Notes: a model not told the origin generated them from the sequence alone. 55,041 nucleotides of DNA from Bacteroidaceae bacterium (GCA_017540585.1 JAFYAT010000056.1:1-55041), one strand, 5' to 3'; shown: positions 26,460 to 34,302, numbered from the stretch's first letter. Program-made: numbers and translations.

Positions 26460-26468
26460 GTTATTCAA

Positions 26469-27971
26469 TTATCGTTCTTCAAATGTGTTGAGCGAATGAG
26501 CTGCCAATTGTACGTTAAGGAACTTCTTGCCCATAGGTACGCTGATGTTATGAGGCGTGTTGGTGAAGTTGGAAGCTGTGACTATATGTTTGCCGCCCTT
26601 TGTCTGAAACAGAACCACGTATATGTCGTTGCTACGATTTCGTTCACCTTTGCCCATCTTGTTGTAGCCAAGCAGACGTGTACCCTCGGATATGAAGTGA
26701 GAGAAATGCATGAACGCATAGTACTCCTGTGTGAGACGATGTTTGTTGGTCTTTGAATTAACCTGTATGAGGGCGTTTTGTGTCCAGCCCCAACGGCTTA
26801 TTCCATTGTCCTGAAGACAGAAGTTCCAGTTGTAGTATTCCGTTACTCCGTTACCGAGATTGTCAGAAAGGAGGAAGAATGTGTGTTCTGCTGCATTCCA
26901 GTCCATTGAGCCGTTACCACATTCACTCTCTGAACATATTAGCTTCAGATTAGGATAGCGTTGACGCATGAAGCTGAGGTTTTCGCGAGCCTCCCATTGG
27001 AAACCGAGTCCTATGACATCATCTTTCAGATTGTCAACAATCTTTTCTACATAATCCCTGCGATTGGTGTTGAATGTACCAAGATAGAGCTTCACCTCTG
27101 GATGTTTTGCCTTCAGGGTCGGAGCAAGATAATCGTGGTTGAAACGTATCGTTCCGTTTGCCGTCCATGCGCATCCGGGATATGGAGTGTAGGAATAGGC
27201 TTCGTTCTGATACATTACCATGTCAATAGGTGCTCCCTCTGAGGCATAAAGGTCAATGAACTTACAGAACATGTTGGCATAAGCCTTGAGGTAACGCTCG
27301 TCCTGAATGAAATAGTCCTGCGTGGCAAGACGACGTGGATATACACCTATACGTTCGCCAAGGAGCTTCATCTCATCTGGGTCAACGTTTCCTCCACCAA
27401 AGAGAAGATAGTCTTTTTCCTTTGGCTGACGATTGAAACGGCTGCTCAGTACAGGATAGTCGTTGTTTATCTTCATCCATGCAGGAGGGCTCCATGGCGA
27501 TACCCATAAGCGGAGGTTAGGCTGGTATTTCTGGGCATGGTGAATCATAGGTATGATGACTTGCTTGTCCTTCTCGATGTTGAAATGTCGCAAATCGAAG
27601 TCTCCAGCCACCGTGTCGCATGAGTACCAACCGTTGGCATAGTCATTGGCATTCATCGACACACGTCCACGTGTAAGACGAAGATCACCGTCAGGTGCAA
27701 ACATGCGGCGGTAGATGTCGTCCTGCGCCTCTGGTGTCAGTCGTTGAAGAGCAAGGAAGTCCAACTCGTTGAATGTGGTGCCAAACGCCTCGAAAGTGGT
27801 GCCTTGATCCTTAACTTCGTTTATTGGTTGTTTATACTTTGCCTTGGAAGCCAGTTGGGTCTTAGTCACTTGCCAGTTACTATCCTTTGTGGTCTTGTAC
27901 CAGTTCACGGTCTGTGCTGTTGCCATGCTGGCAACCGAAAGCAGAAGAATGGATGTCAGAATCTTTTTCAT
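26469..27971 (-). CDS. Secreted GH30-family glycoside hydrolase
   Basis: 500 residues. Signal peptide 1-19 (MKKILTSILLLSVASMATA). The TIM-barrel GH30 landmarks are visible. FEAFGTTFNELDFLAL (about 60-75) corresponds to the family's G-F-G-G start, and WVSPWSPPAWMKINN lies at about 156-170. The acid/base is Glu257 in MYQNEAYSY, and the nucleophile is probably Glu348 in ICSESECG. A beta-sandwich typical of the family fills the last 80 residues. GH30 includes glucosylceramidase, beta-1,6-glucanase and xylanase activities; the specificity cannot be told here. It lies 17 bp downstream of bcp. Confidence 0.87.
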   Translation of the reverse strand: MKKILTSILLLSVASMATAQTVNWYKTTKDSNWQVTKTQLASKAKYKQPINEVKDQGTTFEAFGTTFNELDFLALQRLTPEAQDDIYRRMFAPDGDLRLTRGRVSMNANDYANGWYSCDTVAGDFDLRHFNIEKDKQVIIPMIHHAQKYQPNLRLWVSPWSPPAWMKINNDYPVLSSRFNRQPKEKDYLLFGGGNVDPDEMKLLGERIGVYPRRLATQDYFIQDERYLKAYANMFCKFIDLYASEGAPIDMVMYQNEAYSYTPYPGCAWTANGTIRFNHDYLAPTLKAKHPEVKLYLGTFNTNRRDYVEKIVDNLKDDVIGLGFQWEARENLSFMRQRYPNLKLICSESECGNGSMDWNAAEHTFFLLSDNLGNGVTEYYNWNFCLQDNGISRWGWTQNALIQVNSKTNKHRLTQEYYAFMHFSHFISEGTRLLGYNKMGKGERNRSNDIYVVLFQTKGGKHIVTASNFTNTPHNISVPMGKKFLNVQLAAHSLNTFEER

Positions 27972-27988
27972 GATTAGAATCTATCTTT

Positions 27989-28462
27989 TTATGACTTGTT
28001 AACAGAGTTGATGTAGTCAAGAATCTGTTCGGCATGAATCTTCGTCTTGATTTCCTTCGGCGTGAAAATCTTCTCGATGATGCCGTCTTCGTTCACGAGG
28101 TAGGTGGTACGTAGCGTGCCTATTGTCTTGCGTCCGCAGGCAACCTTCTCTCCCCAGCATCCGAGGGATTGGAGAAGGGTAGTGTCGGTATCGGCAATAA
28201 GTGGAAATTCCAGTCCTTGAGTATCAGCAAACTTCTTCTGTGATGCTTGCTTGTCCTTGCTCACACCAATGATGGAATAGCCTGATGCCTCCAATTCCTT
28301 CTTATGTGCCTGCAGCGAGCAAGCCTCTGCCGTACATCCACTCGTATTAGCCTTTGGATAGCTGTACAACACCAACTTACGACCTCTATAATCCGAACTC
28401 TTTATCTCACGACCATCTTGGTCAATACCCAGAACGTCTGGTATCTTATCTCCTATGTTCAT
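27989..28462 (-). CDS. bcp: Bcp/PrxQ-type peroxiredoxin
   Basis: 157 residues, the usual size. The peroxidatic Cys43 and resolving Cys48 lie in YPKANTSGCTAEACSLQ; the typical TPGC has Ser in place of Pro here. VSKDKQASQKKFADTQGLEF and RTTYLVNEDGIIEKIF follow the PrxQ pattern. It is a cytosolic thiol peroxidase reduced by thioredoxin, which is encoded 8 kb away. It is probably co-transcribed with the GH30 gene downstream. Confidence 0.93.
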   Translation of the reverse strand: MNIGDKIPDVLGIDQDGREIKSSDYRGRKLVLYSYPKANTSGCTAEACSLQAHKKELEASGYSIIGVSKDKQASQKKFADTQGLEFPLIADTDTTLLQSLGCWGEKVACGRKTIGTLRTTYLVNEDGIIEKIFTPKEIKTKIHAEQILDYINSVNKS

Positions 28463-28580
28463 AAATGTGTTTGATTTTAGCTGTTTATATCTTTCTTATA
28501 CTTTTTGATTTGTACACCATTCTTATCATGCCAATCTATCCATCCGTTAGAAGAATATCCACAACAAACAGTGGAATATG

Positions 28581-29780
28581 TTATAATTTATCTGATAATA
28601 GGAACTTTCTTAGGTTCAAGTGAGTGATTCCGTTGTCGTCACGTTGTGTAAGGAGTGGCGTCATTGAAATCACATACTTTGGATAGTTGTCTTTTATTGC
28701 ATGAAGATTGTCAAACTCGCGTTCATGAGTTTTTTCATCCATTATTATGTAGGAAGCCTGTATATATACACGTTTGTCTCCCTTGCTTGCTACGAAATCA
28801 ATCTCTGCTGCCTGCAACTGACCTACTGTTACCGTATATCCAAGTTGTATGAGGTGTTGGTATATGATATTCTCAATAACCTTTTCGATGTCTCCTTCAC
28901 GATTTCCTCCTACTATGGCATTGCGTATTCCAATGTCTTCAAAGTAGTATTTGTCATTTGTCTCAAACAGTTTCTTACCGTGAATGTCATATCTATTGAC
29001 CTTGCGAATTATGAATGCTTCTGTAAGGAACTTGATATATTCAATTACTGTTGTGGATGTGATATTCTCTCCTTGCGACTTCATGTATTTGGCAATATTG
29101 TTTGCAGAAATAATCTTTCCAACATTGTCAGCAATGAAAGTCACGAGGTTTTCAAGGAACGTTACATTTCGTATCTTATTGCGCATGATAACATCTTTCA
29201 ACAATACAGTATGATAGACATCCCTTTGGTATTCACGTGCATCATCTTCGTCCAATCCTATCTTTGTAAGACCTGGGAGACCTCCATATTGAATGTACTT
29301 TGCCAAAGACTCGTCGCTATCTGTAAGACTATGGAAGTATAGGAACTCCTTGTAACTTAACGACTGTACATGAATCTCCTTGTATCGTCCACCTATTATC
29401 GTGCTTAGTTCATTACTAAGCATCTTTGCATTTGAACCTGTAATGATTACCTCTGCATCTGGTTCTGTACGGTAACTTCTTACTGTTCGCTCAAACTCAC
29501 TTATGTCTTGAATCTCATCTACGAGAATGTAGTTTATCTTACCTTTCTCATAGTGCTGTTCAATATAATCATTAAGGTCTTGATATGTACGGATATGGTC
29601 AAACTCACGTTTCTCCTTATCTATATATATAATGTTATTGTTGGCTTCTTTCTCCTTCTTGTCACGAATCATCTTTAATAGATAGCTCTTGCCCACACGC
29701 CTTTGTCCAGTAAGAACTATAATATAGTCTTTACCAAGGCTTTTCTCTATTAAATCAATGTATTCTTGTCTTATAAACAT
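28581..29780 (-). CDS. AAA+ ATPase with C-terminal DUF4143
   Basis: 399 residues. Walker A GQRRVGKS at 25-32, Walker B ILVDEIQD at about 85-92, and a sensor-like ITGSNAKMLS at about 113-122. A winged-helix/DUF4143 region covers about 190-390 (LENLVTFIADNVGKIISANN, DKYYFEDIGIRNA, and AAEIDFVASKGDKRVYIQAS with a restriction-endonuclease-like D-x(n)-E/Q-x-K flavour). The family is abundant in Bacteroidales and its function is unknown; roles in defence or addiction have been suggested only by inference. The upstream region holds three palindromes at 40-bp spacing, the first 4-20 nt from the start codon, pointing to dedicated control. Confidence 0.92.
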   Translation of the reverse strand: MFIRQEYIDLIEKSLGKDYIIVLTGQRRVGKSYLLKMIRDKKEKEANNNIIYIDKEKREFDHIRTYQDLNDYIEQHYEKGKINYILVDEIQDISEFERTVRSYRTEPDAEVIITGSNAKMLSNELSTIIGGRYKEIHVQSLSYKEFLYFHSLTDSDESLAKYIQYGGLPGLTKIGLDEDDAREYQRDVYHTVLLKDVIMRNKIRNVTFLENLVTFIADNVGKIISANNIAKYMKSQGENITSTTVIEYIKFLTEAFIIRKVNRYDIHGKKLFETNDKYYFEDIGIRNAIVGGNREGDIEKVIENIIYQHLIQLGYTVTVGQLQAAEIDFVASKGDKRVYIQASYIIMDEKTHEREFDNLHAIKDNYPKYVISMTPLLTQRDDNGITHLNLRKFLLSDKL

Positions 29781-29784
29781 AACT

Positions 29785-29888
29785 TTTATCTATTATAATG
29801 GAAATTTTCGGTAAAGATAAACAATTTATCCATTATAATGGATAAAACTTAGAAAAATCTTGTTTTTATCTATTATAATGGATAAAAA
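29785..29888. promoter_or_regulatory. Three ATTATAAT-centred palindromes, exactly 40 bp apart
   Basis: The cores ATTATAAT are at 29792-29799, 29832-29839 and 29872-29879, so centre-to-centre distances are 40 and 40. The middle copy is a perfect 22-bp palindrome (29825-29846, core TCCATTATAATGGA). The third (29863-29888) has one mismatched pair over 26 bp, and the first is half-degenerate. They lie immediately upstream of the AAA+ ATPase gene; the first covers its ribosome-binding region. Confidence 0.88.
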
Positions 29889-29915
29889 TAATGGCAATAA
29901 TAAGTATAATGTGCT

Positions 29916-30725
29916 CTAAATGTCTTCCACCTCCGTAAATCTTGGGAATATGCGTCCGTCACGCTCAATGTTCTCGAAGAACATCTTCTCGGGACGTACC
30001 CAATAATGATGGTCGCCATAGAGAGCTTGATAGATGACCATGCGCTCTGTTGTCTCCGAGTCGAATGCTGTGCGGATGTAGCGATACTTGCCTCCCTTGA
30101 AGTGCTGGAAATAACGTGTCCTGTCTTCACGCAAAGGATAACTGGAGAGCATTTCCACTATCCGTGGCACGTACCATGTGCGTACTTCGTCTGCCGTAGG
30201 AGTGTGTGCTCCAGGAAAATGTGAGGAATGACTGTAATGTTTAAGGAACAATGGCTCATAATGTGCCAACGTGTCTTGCTCACCAAATAATCCCCAGATG
30301 CGTTCCTTGTAATAAGGATTGCAATATTTGAATTGCTCCGCCTCCAGTTCTGCAAATTCACGTATCAAGGCCTCGTCAATGATGAAATGTTGATTGCCAT
30401 CCTTGCGTGGCGACTTGTAGTCATGTTCTCCGATACGTTGGCGTAGAAACTCCGTCATCTGAAAGTGTGGGTTGCCAAGCAAGGCAGGTACTCCGATGAT
30501 AGGTGCAAGCATCTGCGCATAGAATGCTCCGCAACTGTTGCCCACGAGCAGGTCGGGCTTTTCCTTGTCGCAAATATCCCTTATCAGTTCCAATGCCATA
30601 CGTGGATGCGTAGGAAGGTCAGGCGTAAGCACCTGTGCCTTGTTACTCAGTTCTTCTTTCAATGTCTGCGCAAGGACACATTGTCCGCTGGCAAAGAAAC
30701 CATGAAGAAACAATATCTTTTTCAT
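29916..30725 (-). CDS. YqiA/YcfP-like esterase fused to DUF1653
   Basis: 269 residues from the ATG at 30725, which overlaps the nitroreductase stop as ATGA; an ATG two codons upstream (30731) is the alternative. The alpha/beta-hydrolase part covers residues about 1-190. It opens with KKILFLHGFFASGQC, has the nucleophile elbow VGNSCGAF (Ser at about 66), LTPDLPTHP, and a late Asp/His region (FGEQDTLAHYEP, SSHFPGAH). DUF1653 follows at about 205-265 (FKGGKYRYIRTAFDSETTER, QALYGDHHYWVRPEKMF). The hydrolase family contains small esterases of unknown physiological substrate. The fusion and the coupled nitroreductase are the notable context. Confidence 0.85.
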   Translation of the reverse strand: MKKILFLHGFFASGQCVLAQTLKEELSNKAQVLTPDLPTHPRMALELIRDICDKEKPDLLVGNSCGAFYAQMLAPIIGVPALLGNPHFQMTEFLRQRIGEHDYKSPRKDGNQHFIIDEALIREFAELEAEQFKYCNPYYKERIWGLFGEQDTLAHYEPLFLKHYSHSSHFPGAHTPTADEVRTWYVPRIVEMLSSYPLREDRTRYFQHFKGGKYRYIRTAFDSETTERMVIYQALYGDHHYWVRPEKMFFENIERDGRIFPRFTEVEDI

Positions 30726-31405
30726 ACCCATTCAAAGTTTTCTTTTCCAGCACCAATCTCAAAGTGACACTTTGCAATGCCTAAGTCCATCTGTGTGTAG
30801 CCAACCATTGAGAACCCTCTCCTTGCACGTACTTGATGACGACCATCCTTGACACCCATGTACTCAAATGAGAACTTCTGCTGATTGATGGCAGTAGGAG
30901 CGAATAGGGCACATTCAACACCTTCCTTGAACCACGAAGGAGTTTCCTCGCTAATGTTGCTCACTTGTTTTGCGTTCTTAATCTTATGACTGACACCTTG
31001 TGTCTCACCATATCCAAGTGAAATCATACATGCAATTGTCTCTCCTTCTCCCACAACGTATGCACCATTCACCTTACGGTAAGAAAGACCTACCCAGCAT
31101 GTGTTAAGTCCCAGCTGTTGAGCCAGCAACACGAGTTGCTCTCCATAGTAGCCAACACGTTCATCAAGACTCTCGTCTTTCTTGCCTACCATCACGAAAT
31201 AGTTTTCCACACCAGAAAACGAACCGTAGGCAAGCAATCCTGTAAAAGCCTTTGTCTCGTTCGTTACAAGTTGAATATGAAGGTTGCCAAGTCGGTTACA
31301 TTCCTCCATCTTATCTCTGAGCGTCTCTACCACATCCTGTGGCAAGGGCTTGTGTATATACTTTCTTACGCTATGTCGTTGCTTTATTGCTTCAAGTAAT
31401 GTCAT
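30722..31405 (-). CDS. Nitroreductase-family protein
   Basis: 227 residues. N-terminal FMN-binding phrase RHSVRKYIHKPLPQDVVETL at about 10-29 with the typical R-[ST]-[VI]-R-x-[YF]. GYYGEQLVLLAQQLGLNTCW at about 95-114 and a C-terminal FAPTAINQQKFSFEY are also consistent. This divergent subgroup is of the nitroreductase/putative NADH oxidase kind. It uses FMN, with substrate unknown. It is translationally coupled to the downstream esterase/DUF1653 gene by an ATGA overlap. The upstream leader is the 16-bp repeat array, locus 2. Confidence 0.87.
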   Translation of the reverse strand: MTLLEAIKQRHSVRKYIHKPLPQDVVETLRDKMEECNRLGNLHIQLVTNETKAFTGLLAYGSFSGVENYFVMVGKKDESLDERVGYYGEQLVLLAQQLGLNTCWVGLSYRKVNGAYVVGEGETIACMISLGYGETQGVSHKIKNAKQVSNISEETPSWFKEGVECALFAPTAINQQKFSFEYMGVKDGRHQVRARRGFSMVGYTQMDLGIAKCHFEIGAGKENFEWV

Positions 31406-31483
31406 GTGAGTTATTGAGTTTTTAAGTTTTTATGTTTTTAAGTTTGTAAGTTTTTAAGTTTGTGAGTTTTTTAGTTCTCGCAG
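31406..31483. repeat. 16-bp repeat array, locus 2
   Basis: Degenerate units of the form GTAAGTTTTTAAGTTT abut the nitroreductase start codon and end at the family terminus TTTTAGTTCTCGCAGA (31468-31483). It is in reverse orientation relative to locus 1. Confidence 0.85.
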
Positions 31484-31659
31484 ATGTGGGTTAGTGAGTT
31501 TTGTGTTTAATTTCAAAACTTACTACCATGCGCAAAGATACACATTTTTAGTGAGGAACAAAAAGCAAACTAATAAAATCTTTCAATGCCAATTTGTAAA
31601 TGAGAAACATTATTATTTCTACAGAGTTATGAAGTATGATAACGATGTAATTGTAAAAC

Positions 31660-31700
31660 AAACGAGCAGATTTGCAAGAGTTTTGCAATCTGCTCGTTTA
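31660..31700. terminator. Strong hairpin in the gene-free region
   Basis: AAACGAGCAGATTTGCAA pairs with TTGCAATCTGCTCGTTT (one bulged T), loop about 6 nt, flanked by T-rich sequence on the plus strand. It lies inside a weak ORF that I reject; no clear gene ends here, so it may be a relic. Confidence 0.7.
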
Positions 31701-31722
31701 TTTATGAAATTAAAACGTAAAA

Positions 31723-31829
31723 TGAGAAGGCTATTGACGATATGTTTTCGTAAAAGTGTGGTATTGTTTCGTATGTATTATGTTGATAAAGCGCTTCATC
31801 AGTATTTATACTGGTGAAGCGCATTTTTA
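31723..31829. repeat. Duplicate of a gene 3' end plus terminator (matches 35357-35464)
   Basis: About 107 bp, nearly identical to 35357-35464. It includes codons for EKAIDDMFS and the stop codon, the following linker, and the GCGCTTC/GAAGCGC terminator. The upstream part of the gene is absent, so this is a relic of a paralogue or a recombination product. Confidence 0.85.
31791..31828 (+). terminator. Terminator within the duplicated segment
   Basis: Stem GCGCTTC ... GAAGCGC (31791-31797, 31816-31822) with inner CAGTAT/ATACTG, followed by five T. Confidence 0.85.
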
Positions 31830-31849
31830 ATTAAAACATTTACTTGTTC

Positions 31850-32060
31850 TTACGCCCCTTGGGTATCTTCTCCCTTAGGACAAGCAGAAGAAATGATTGA
31901 ATATCTTTTCTGAATGCTTAGGGCGCAGTGCTCGACTGGTAAGAGGCAACGAAGGAAGCCGAATCAGCAGACGTTAAGCACAAGGGAGGACAAGGTCGGG
32001 TGGGGCTGCTCTTCTTAGCAGCATGCACTTGCGCCGAGTGCTCCAGCGATTGTTCGGAGT
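31850..32060 (+). ncRNA. Candidate structured RNA, family unknown (strand inferred)
   Basis: It is markedly less AT-rich than its flanks and has nested helices. GGCGC-A-GTG (31922-31930) pairs with CAC-TT-GCGCC (32026-32035), enclosing a hairpin GCTGCT/AGCAGC (32005-32010, 32017-32022). An upstream CTTGTTC/GGACAAG stem and a downstream CCGA/TCGG or CTCC/GGAG stem flank it. It has no ORF and no match that I recognise to 6S, RNase P, tmRNA, SRP or known riboswitches. Boundaries and strand are guesses. Confidence 0.35.
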
Positions 32061-32136
32061 AACATACTTTAATCACATCAATTCTGACAAGTGTCGGCTA
32101 AATCTTTGCTACAATTCTGTTATTTCTTCGTTCTTT

Positions 32137-32228
32137 CTCTGCTAATCCTCCGCTATTTCTCTGCTATTTCTCTGCTAAATAGCGGAGTCATAGCGGACTC
32201 ATAGCGAAGGCATAGCGGAGTCATAGCG
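32137..32228. repeat. Inverted array of 11-bp units (4 + 4)
   Basis: Left: four units CTCTGCTATTT or close variants (32137-32180). After AGCG come four units GAGTCATAGCG or close variants (32185-32228). CGCTAT in the left half is complementary to ATAGCG in the right half, so the whole can form a stem of about 45 bp with a regular mismatch every 11 bp. Confidence 0.88.
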
Positions 32229-32448
32229 GAGGGAGAGGGTAGTTTTGACGTTGATTTTGCCTTAGTTGTGCAATGTCAATTCTTATTCCTGTTTTGACCT
32301 TTCGGCATGGTTGGCATACTTATATATTTATCTTCTAAAATACGATAAGTCCCGAATACATGAATACGCATGAATTTGTCCTTTTAAAACGCCCAGAAAT
32401 CACCTTTTTTTTGTACGCGTAGAAAAATTTTTTCCTCGCGTGAAATAT

Positions 32449-32495
32449 CAAATTTTATCTCGACAAAAAAATATTTTTGTCGGGACAAAATTTTG
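32449..32495. repeat. AT-rich hairpin
   Basis: Inner stem CGACAAAAA/TTTTTGTCG (32461-32469, 32474-32482), extended outward by an AAATTTTA/ACAAAATTTT type pairing with few mismatches. No gene ends here. Confidence 0.7.
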
Positions 32496-32634
32496 AATTA
32501 CTCGTTTTTCATCAATTTTTATGCCCTCATTTTTACGATAAGGTATCGGAATTGTTATGATGAATAATCGTACAAAAGGAACAAAGGTATGGTGTATAAT
32601 TTATGTTTTATGGCGAGACATCTGTTTTCATTTA

Positions 32635-32722
32635 GATATACATCTGCTGACTGTAGGATATATATCTGCCGAGCGTAGGATATATATCCTTTTGGATTCA
32701 GATATATATATGTTGACAACAA
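32635..32722. repeat. Four units with exact 22-bp period (GATATATATCTG)
   Basis: GATATA starts at 32635, 32657, 32679 and 32701. The first two units continue as CATCTGCTGACTGTAG and TATCTGCCGAGCGTAG; the last two keep only the GATATATAT part. Confidence 0.8.
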
Positions 32723-32901
32723 GATGTGTGTCGTAGAATTCAAAAAAAACGCTTATGAAATATTAGTATTATGATTAAGAAAAATGAACATAAAATTAGT
32801 TTCTACTTGTGTTGGTATGTTTGATTTGTGATAGGATAACAAATGACGTATCATACAGATACGTCATTTTGTTGTATTGATAATAAATGTAAAATAAAAC
32901 A

Positions 32902-33429
32902 TTATGCAGCCATAACAAATGTTCCTTTTTTATTAGAAGATTGATACTGAATTTCAGATTCTGCAGCACTCCAATAATCTTCGTTATCTTTCCAATTAGG
33001 TATAAATTTGTCAAGCAAAGCTCTTTTCAATCTTTGTCTGCATGCTGGTTCTTCTATGAACTGACATAAATCGTCAGATATTTTTGCACCATAGAAAGAT
33101 TCACGTAGCGCCCCAAGAGAATACTCTTTCCTTTCAGTGTAATTTTCTGACTTCATCAATTTCCAAAAAGGTTCATTATTGAGATGAAAAAATGGCGTTG
33201 CAAAAACTGGATTAAATACACTTGACTTGCCAACATACCTTTTCCATGTACTTTCAAACGCTTTTACCATTGTGTCATTATGAGGAACAAAACCATTTGT
33301 TAAATGACCGTTTGCAATCTCTTCCATCACGGCAATGAGCATCATTGCTTTATGTGGAGCAACTTGACCATGGTACTTATTGCAGTTCATGGAAGTAAAA
33401 CATAATATGTAGTATTGAAGAGAGTTCAT
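32902..33429 (-). CDS. Orphan ScoMcrA-type DNA-sulfur-binding domain protein
   Basis: 175 residues. The sequence follows the sulfur-binding domain found in ScoMcrA-type restriction proteins. HGQVAPHKAMMLIAVMEEIA lies at about 20-39, then FESTWKRYVGKSSVFNPVFA at about 58-77. PFFHLNNEPFWKLMKSE comes at about 79-95, and ALRESFYGAKISDDLCQFIE at about 107-126. In that family the domain binds phosphorothioate-modified (or occasionally unmodified) DNA and is normally fused to an HNH nuclease. No HNH or other nuclease motif is visible in the remaining 45 residues and none is encoded next door. Assignment is by pattern recall, so moderately sure. Confidence 0.68.
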   Translation of the reverse strand: MNSLQYYILCFTSMNCNKYHGQVAPHKAMMLIAVMEEIANGHLTNGFVPHNDTMVKAFESTWKRYVGKSSVFNPVFATPFFHLNNEPFWKLMKSENYTERKEYSLGALRESFYGAKISDDLCQFIEEPACRQRLKRALLDKFIPNWKDNEDYWSAAESEIQYQSSNKKGTFVMAA

Positions 33430-33574
33430 ACATTATTGAATTATTGATGTTGGATATAGTCGTAGTCTCGTATAAAAATAACCTTGTAACTTCTACTATG
33501 TTAGATTACTTCGTACAAGTCGTTATTCATAATTATGATGTAATTGAAATAAATTCAAGAGAGTACTTATTACT

Positions 33575-33988
33575 TTAATCCATCCAATTCTCAATTCTTA
33601 AATCTGGCATTCGCTCAAAATGCTTGACGTTGCCTGTGACAAGTGTCAGGTTATTGTGTATGGCTGTTGCGCCTATGAGTAAATCCATGTCAGTCGTCTT
33701 TAAGCCAACACGTTCCAGTTTGTAGCGTAAGTTGCCATACGTCTCCAAACTACTTGTAATGTCATATTGCTCAAATAGTGCTTTTACTACTTCCACATCT
33801 TCAAAGTGTTTTTTCTTTTCAGACTTATAGGCACCAAAGTATAATTCTGCGAGTGTAATTTCAGAAATCTTGCACCTTTCAACTCCTACATTACGAATAT
33901 GTTCTATTATGCTGGGCTTTCCCTTTATCAGGGCAATACAGATGCAAGTGTCCAGCAAATATGTGTTGTGTGTACTCATATTTACCAT
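33575..33988 (-). CDS. vapC: VapC-type PIN-domain toxin
   Basis: 137 residues. The PIN acidic residues are in place: Asp13 in YLLDTCICIA, Glu48 in ITLAELYFGA, Asp100 and Asp102 in TTDMDLLIGA, and the terminal TGNVKHFERMPDLRIENW. Known VapC proteins are Mg-dependent RNases acting on tRNA or rRNA. The ATG at 33988 overlaps the antitoxin stop (ATGGTAA), the standard antitoxin-toxin order; an internal ATG (33979) is possible. The toxin gene stands downstream of its antitoxin, as expected. Confidence 0.93.
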   Translation of the reverse strand: MVNMSTHNTYLLDTCICIALIKGKPSIIEHIRNVGVERCKISEITLAELYFGAYKSEKKKHFEDVEVVKALFEQYDITSSLETYGNLRYKLERVGLKTTDMDLLIGATAIHNNLTLVTGNVKHFERMPDLRIENWMD

Positions 33989-34245
33989 GTTTCTACTTCA
34001 CGAGTCATTTCAAAGTCCTGTCTGAGCTCGTCTGCTATTTCCATGGCATCCTTGTTGCCTCCCCAGTCCTTGTGGAACTTGGATAATGCAATGTCAAGCT
34101 TTGTGTTGGCTGTGGAATGCTTGGACTCATTGACTATGGGTGAAATGCTCCTGACGAATGCAAGAACCTTTTTCATTGCAGCCTCGCTGTCAAGTAAAGG
34201 ATTCATCTCACGGAACAACTCTGCACGTAATTCAATCGCTGTCAT
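33982..34245 (-). CDS. Antitoxin partner of VapC
   Basis: 87 residues, mostly helical (AIELRAELFREMNPLLDSEA, AMKKVLAFVRSISPI, AMEIADELRQDFEMTREVET). Identification is by its coupled position upstream of vapC and its size. The N terminus does not show a clear AbrB or ribbon-helix-helix motif, so the DNA-binding type is uncertain. A canonical promoter stands 26 bp upstream. Small acidic antitoxins of this kind are common in Bacteroidales. Confidence 0.8.
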   Translation of the reverse strand: MTAIELRAELFREMNPLLDSEAAMKKVLAFVRSISPIVNESKHSTANTKLDIALSKFHKDWGGNKDAMEIADELRQDFEMTREVETW

Positions 34246-34270
34246 AATCCTATATTATTTGTTTCTGTGG

Positions 34271-34302
34271 CAAAACTACAAATAAAAACTGAATAAACAA
34301 AA
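34271..34302 (-). promoter_or_regulatory. Promoter of the vapC operon
   Basis: On the minus strand TAGTTTTG (34278-34271) matches TAnnTTTG, and TTTG (34301-34298) stands 19 nt upstream, the canonical Bacteroidetes arrangement. It is the clearest promoter in the window. Confidence 0.6.

Larger units (their letters stand above)
31830..32901. other. 1.07-kb gene-free region, rich in structure
   Basis: No supportable ORF. From left to right it holds a G+C-richer stretch that folds like an RNA (31850-32060), an inverted array of 11-bp units (32137-32228), a long AT-rich hairpin (32449-32495) and an array with 22-bp period (32635-32722). The rest is AT-rich sequence with nothing recognisable. Confidence 0.75.

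Noticed and set aside
31494-31817. Plus-strand ORF of 107 codons
   Set aside because: It overlaps a strong hairpin (31660-31700) and the duplicated segment 31723-31829, whose real reading frame is different; composition is not protein-like.
31850-32060. Known RNA (6S, RNase P, tmRNA, SRP)
   Set aside because: None of the hallmark motifs of these RNAs could be found.
32555-32743. Minus-strand ORF of 62 codons
   Set aside because: It runs through the 22-bp-period repeat; its sequence simply reflects the repeats.
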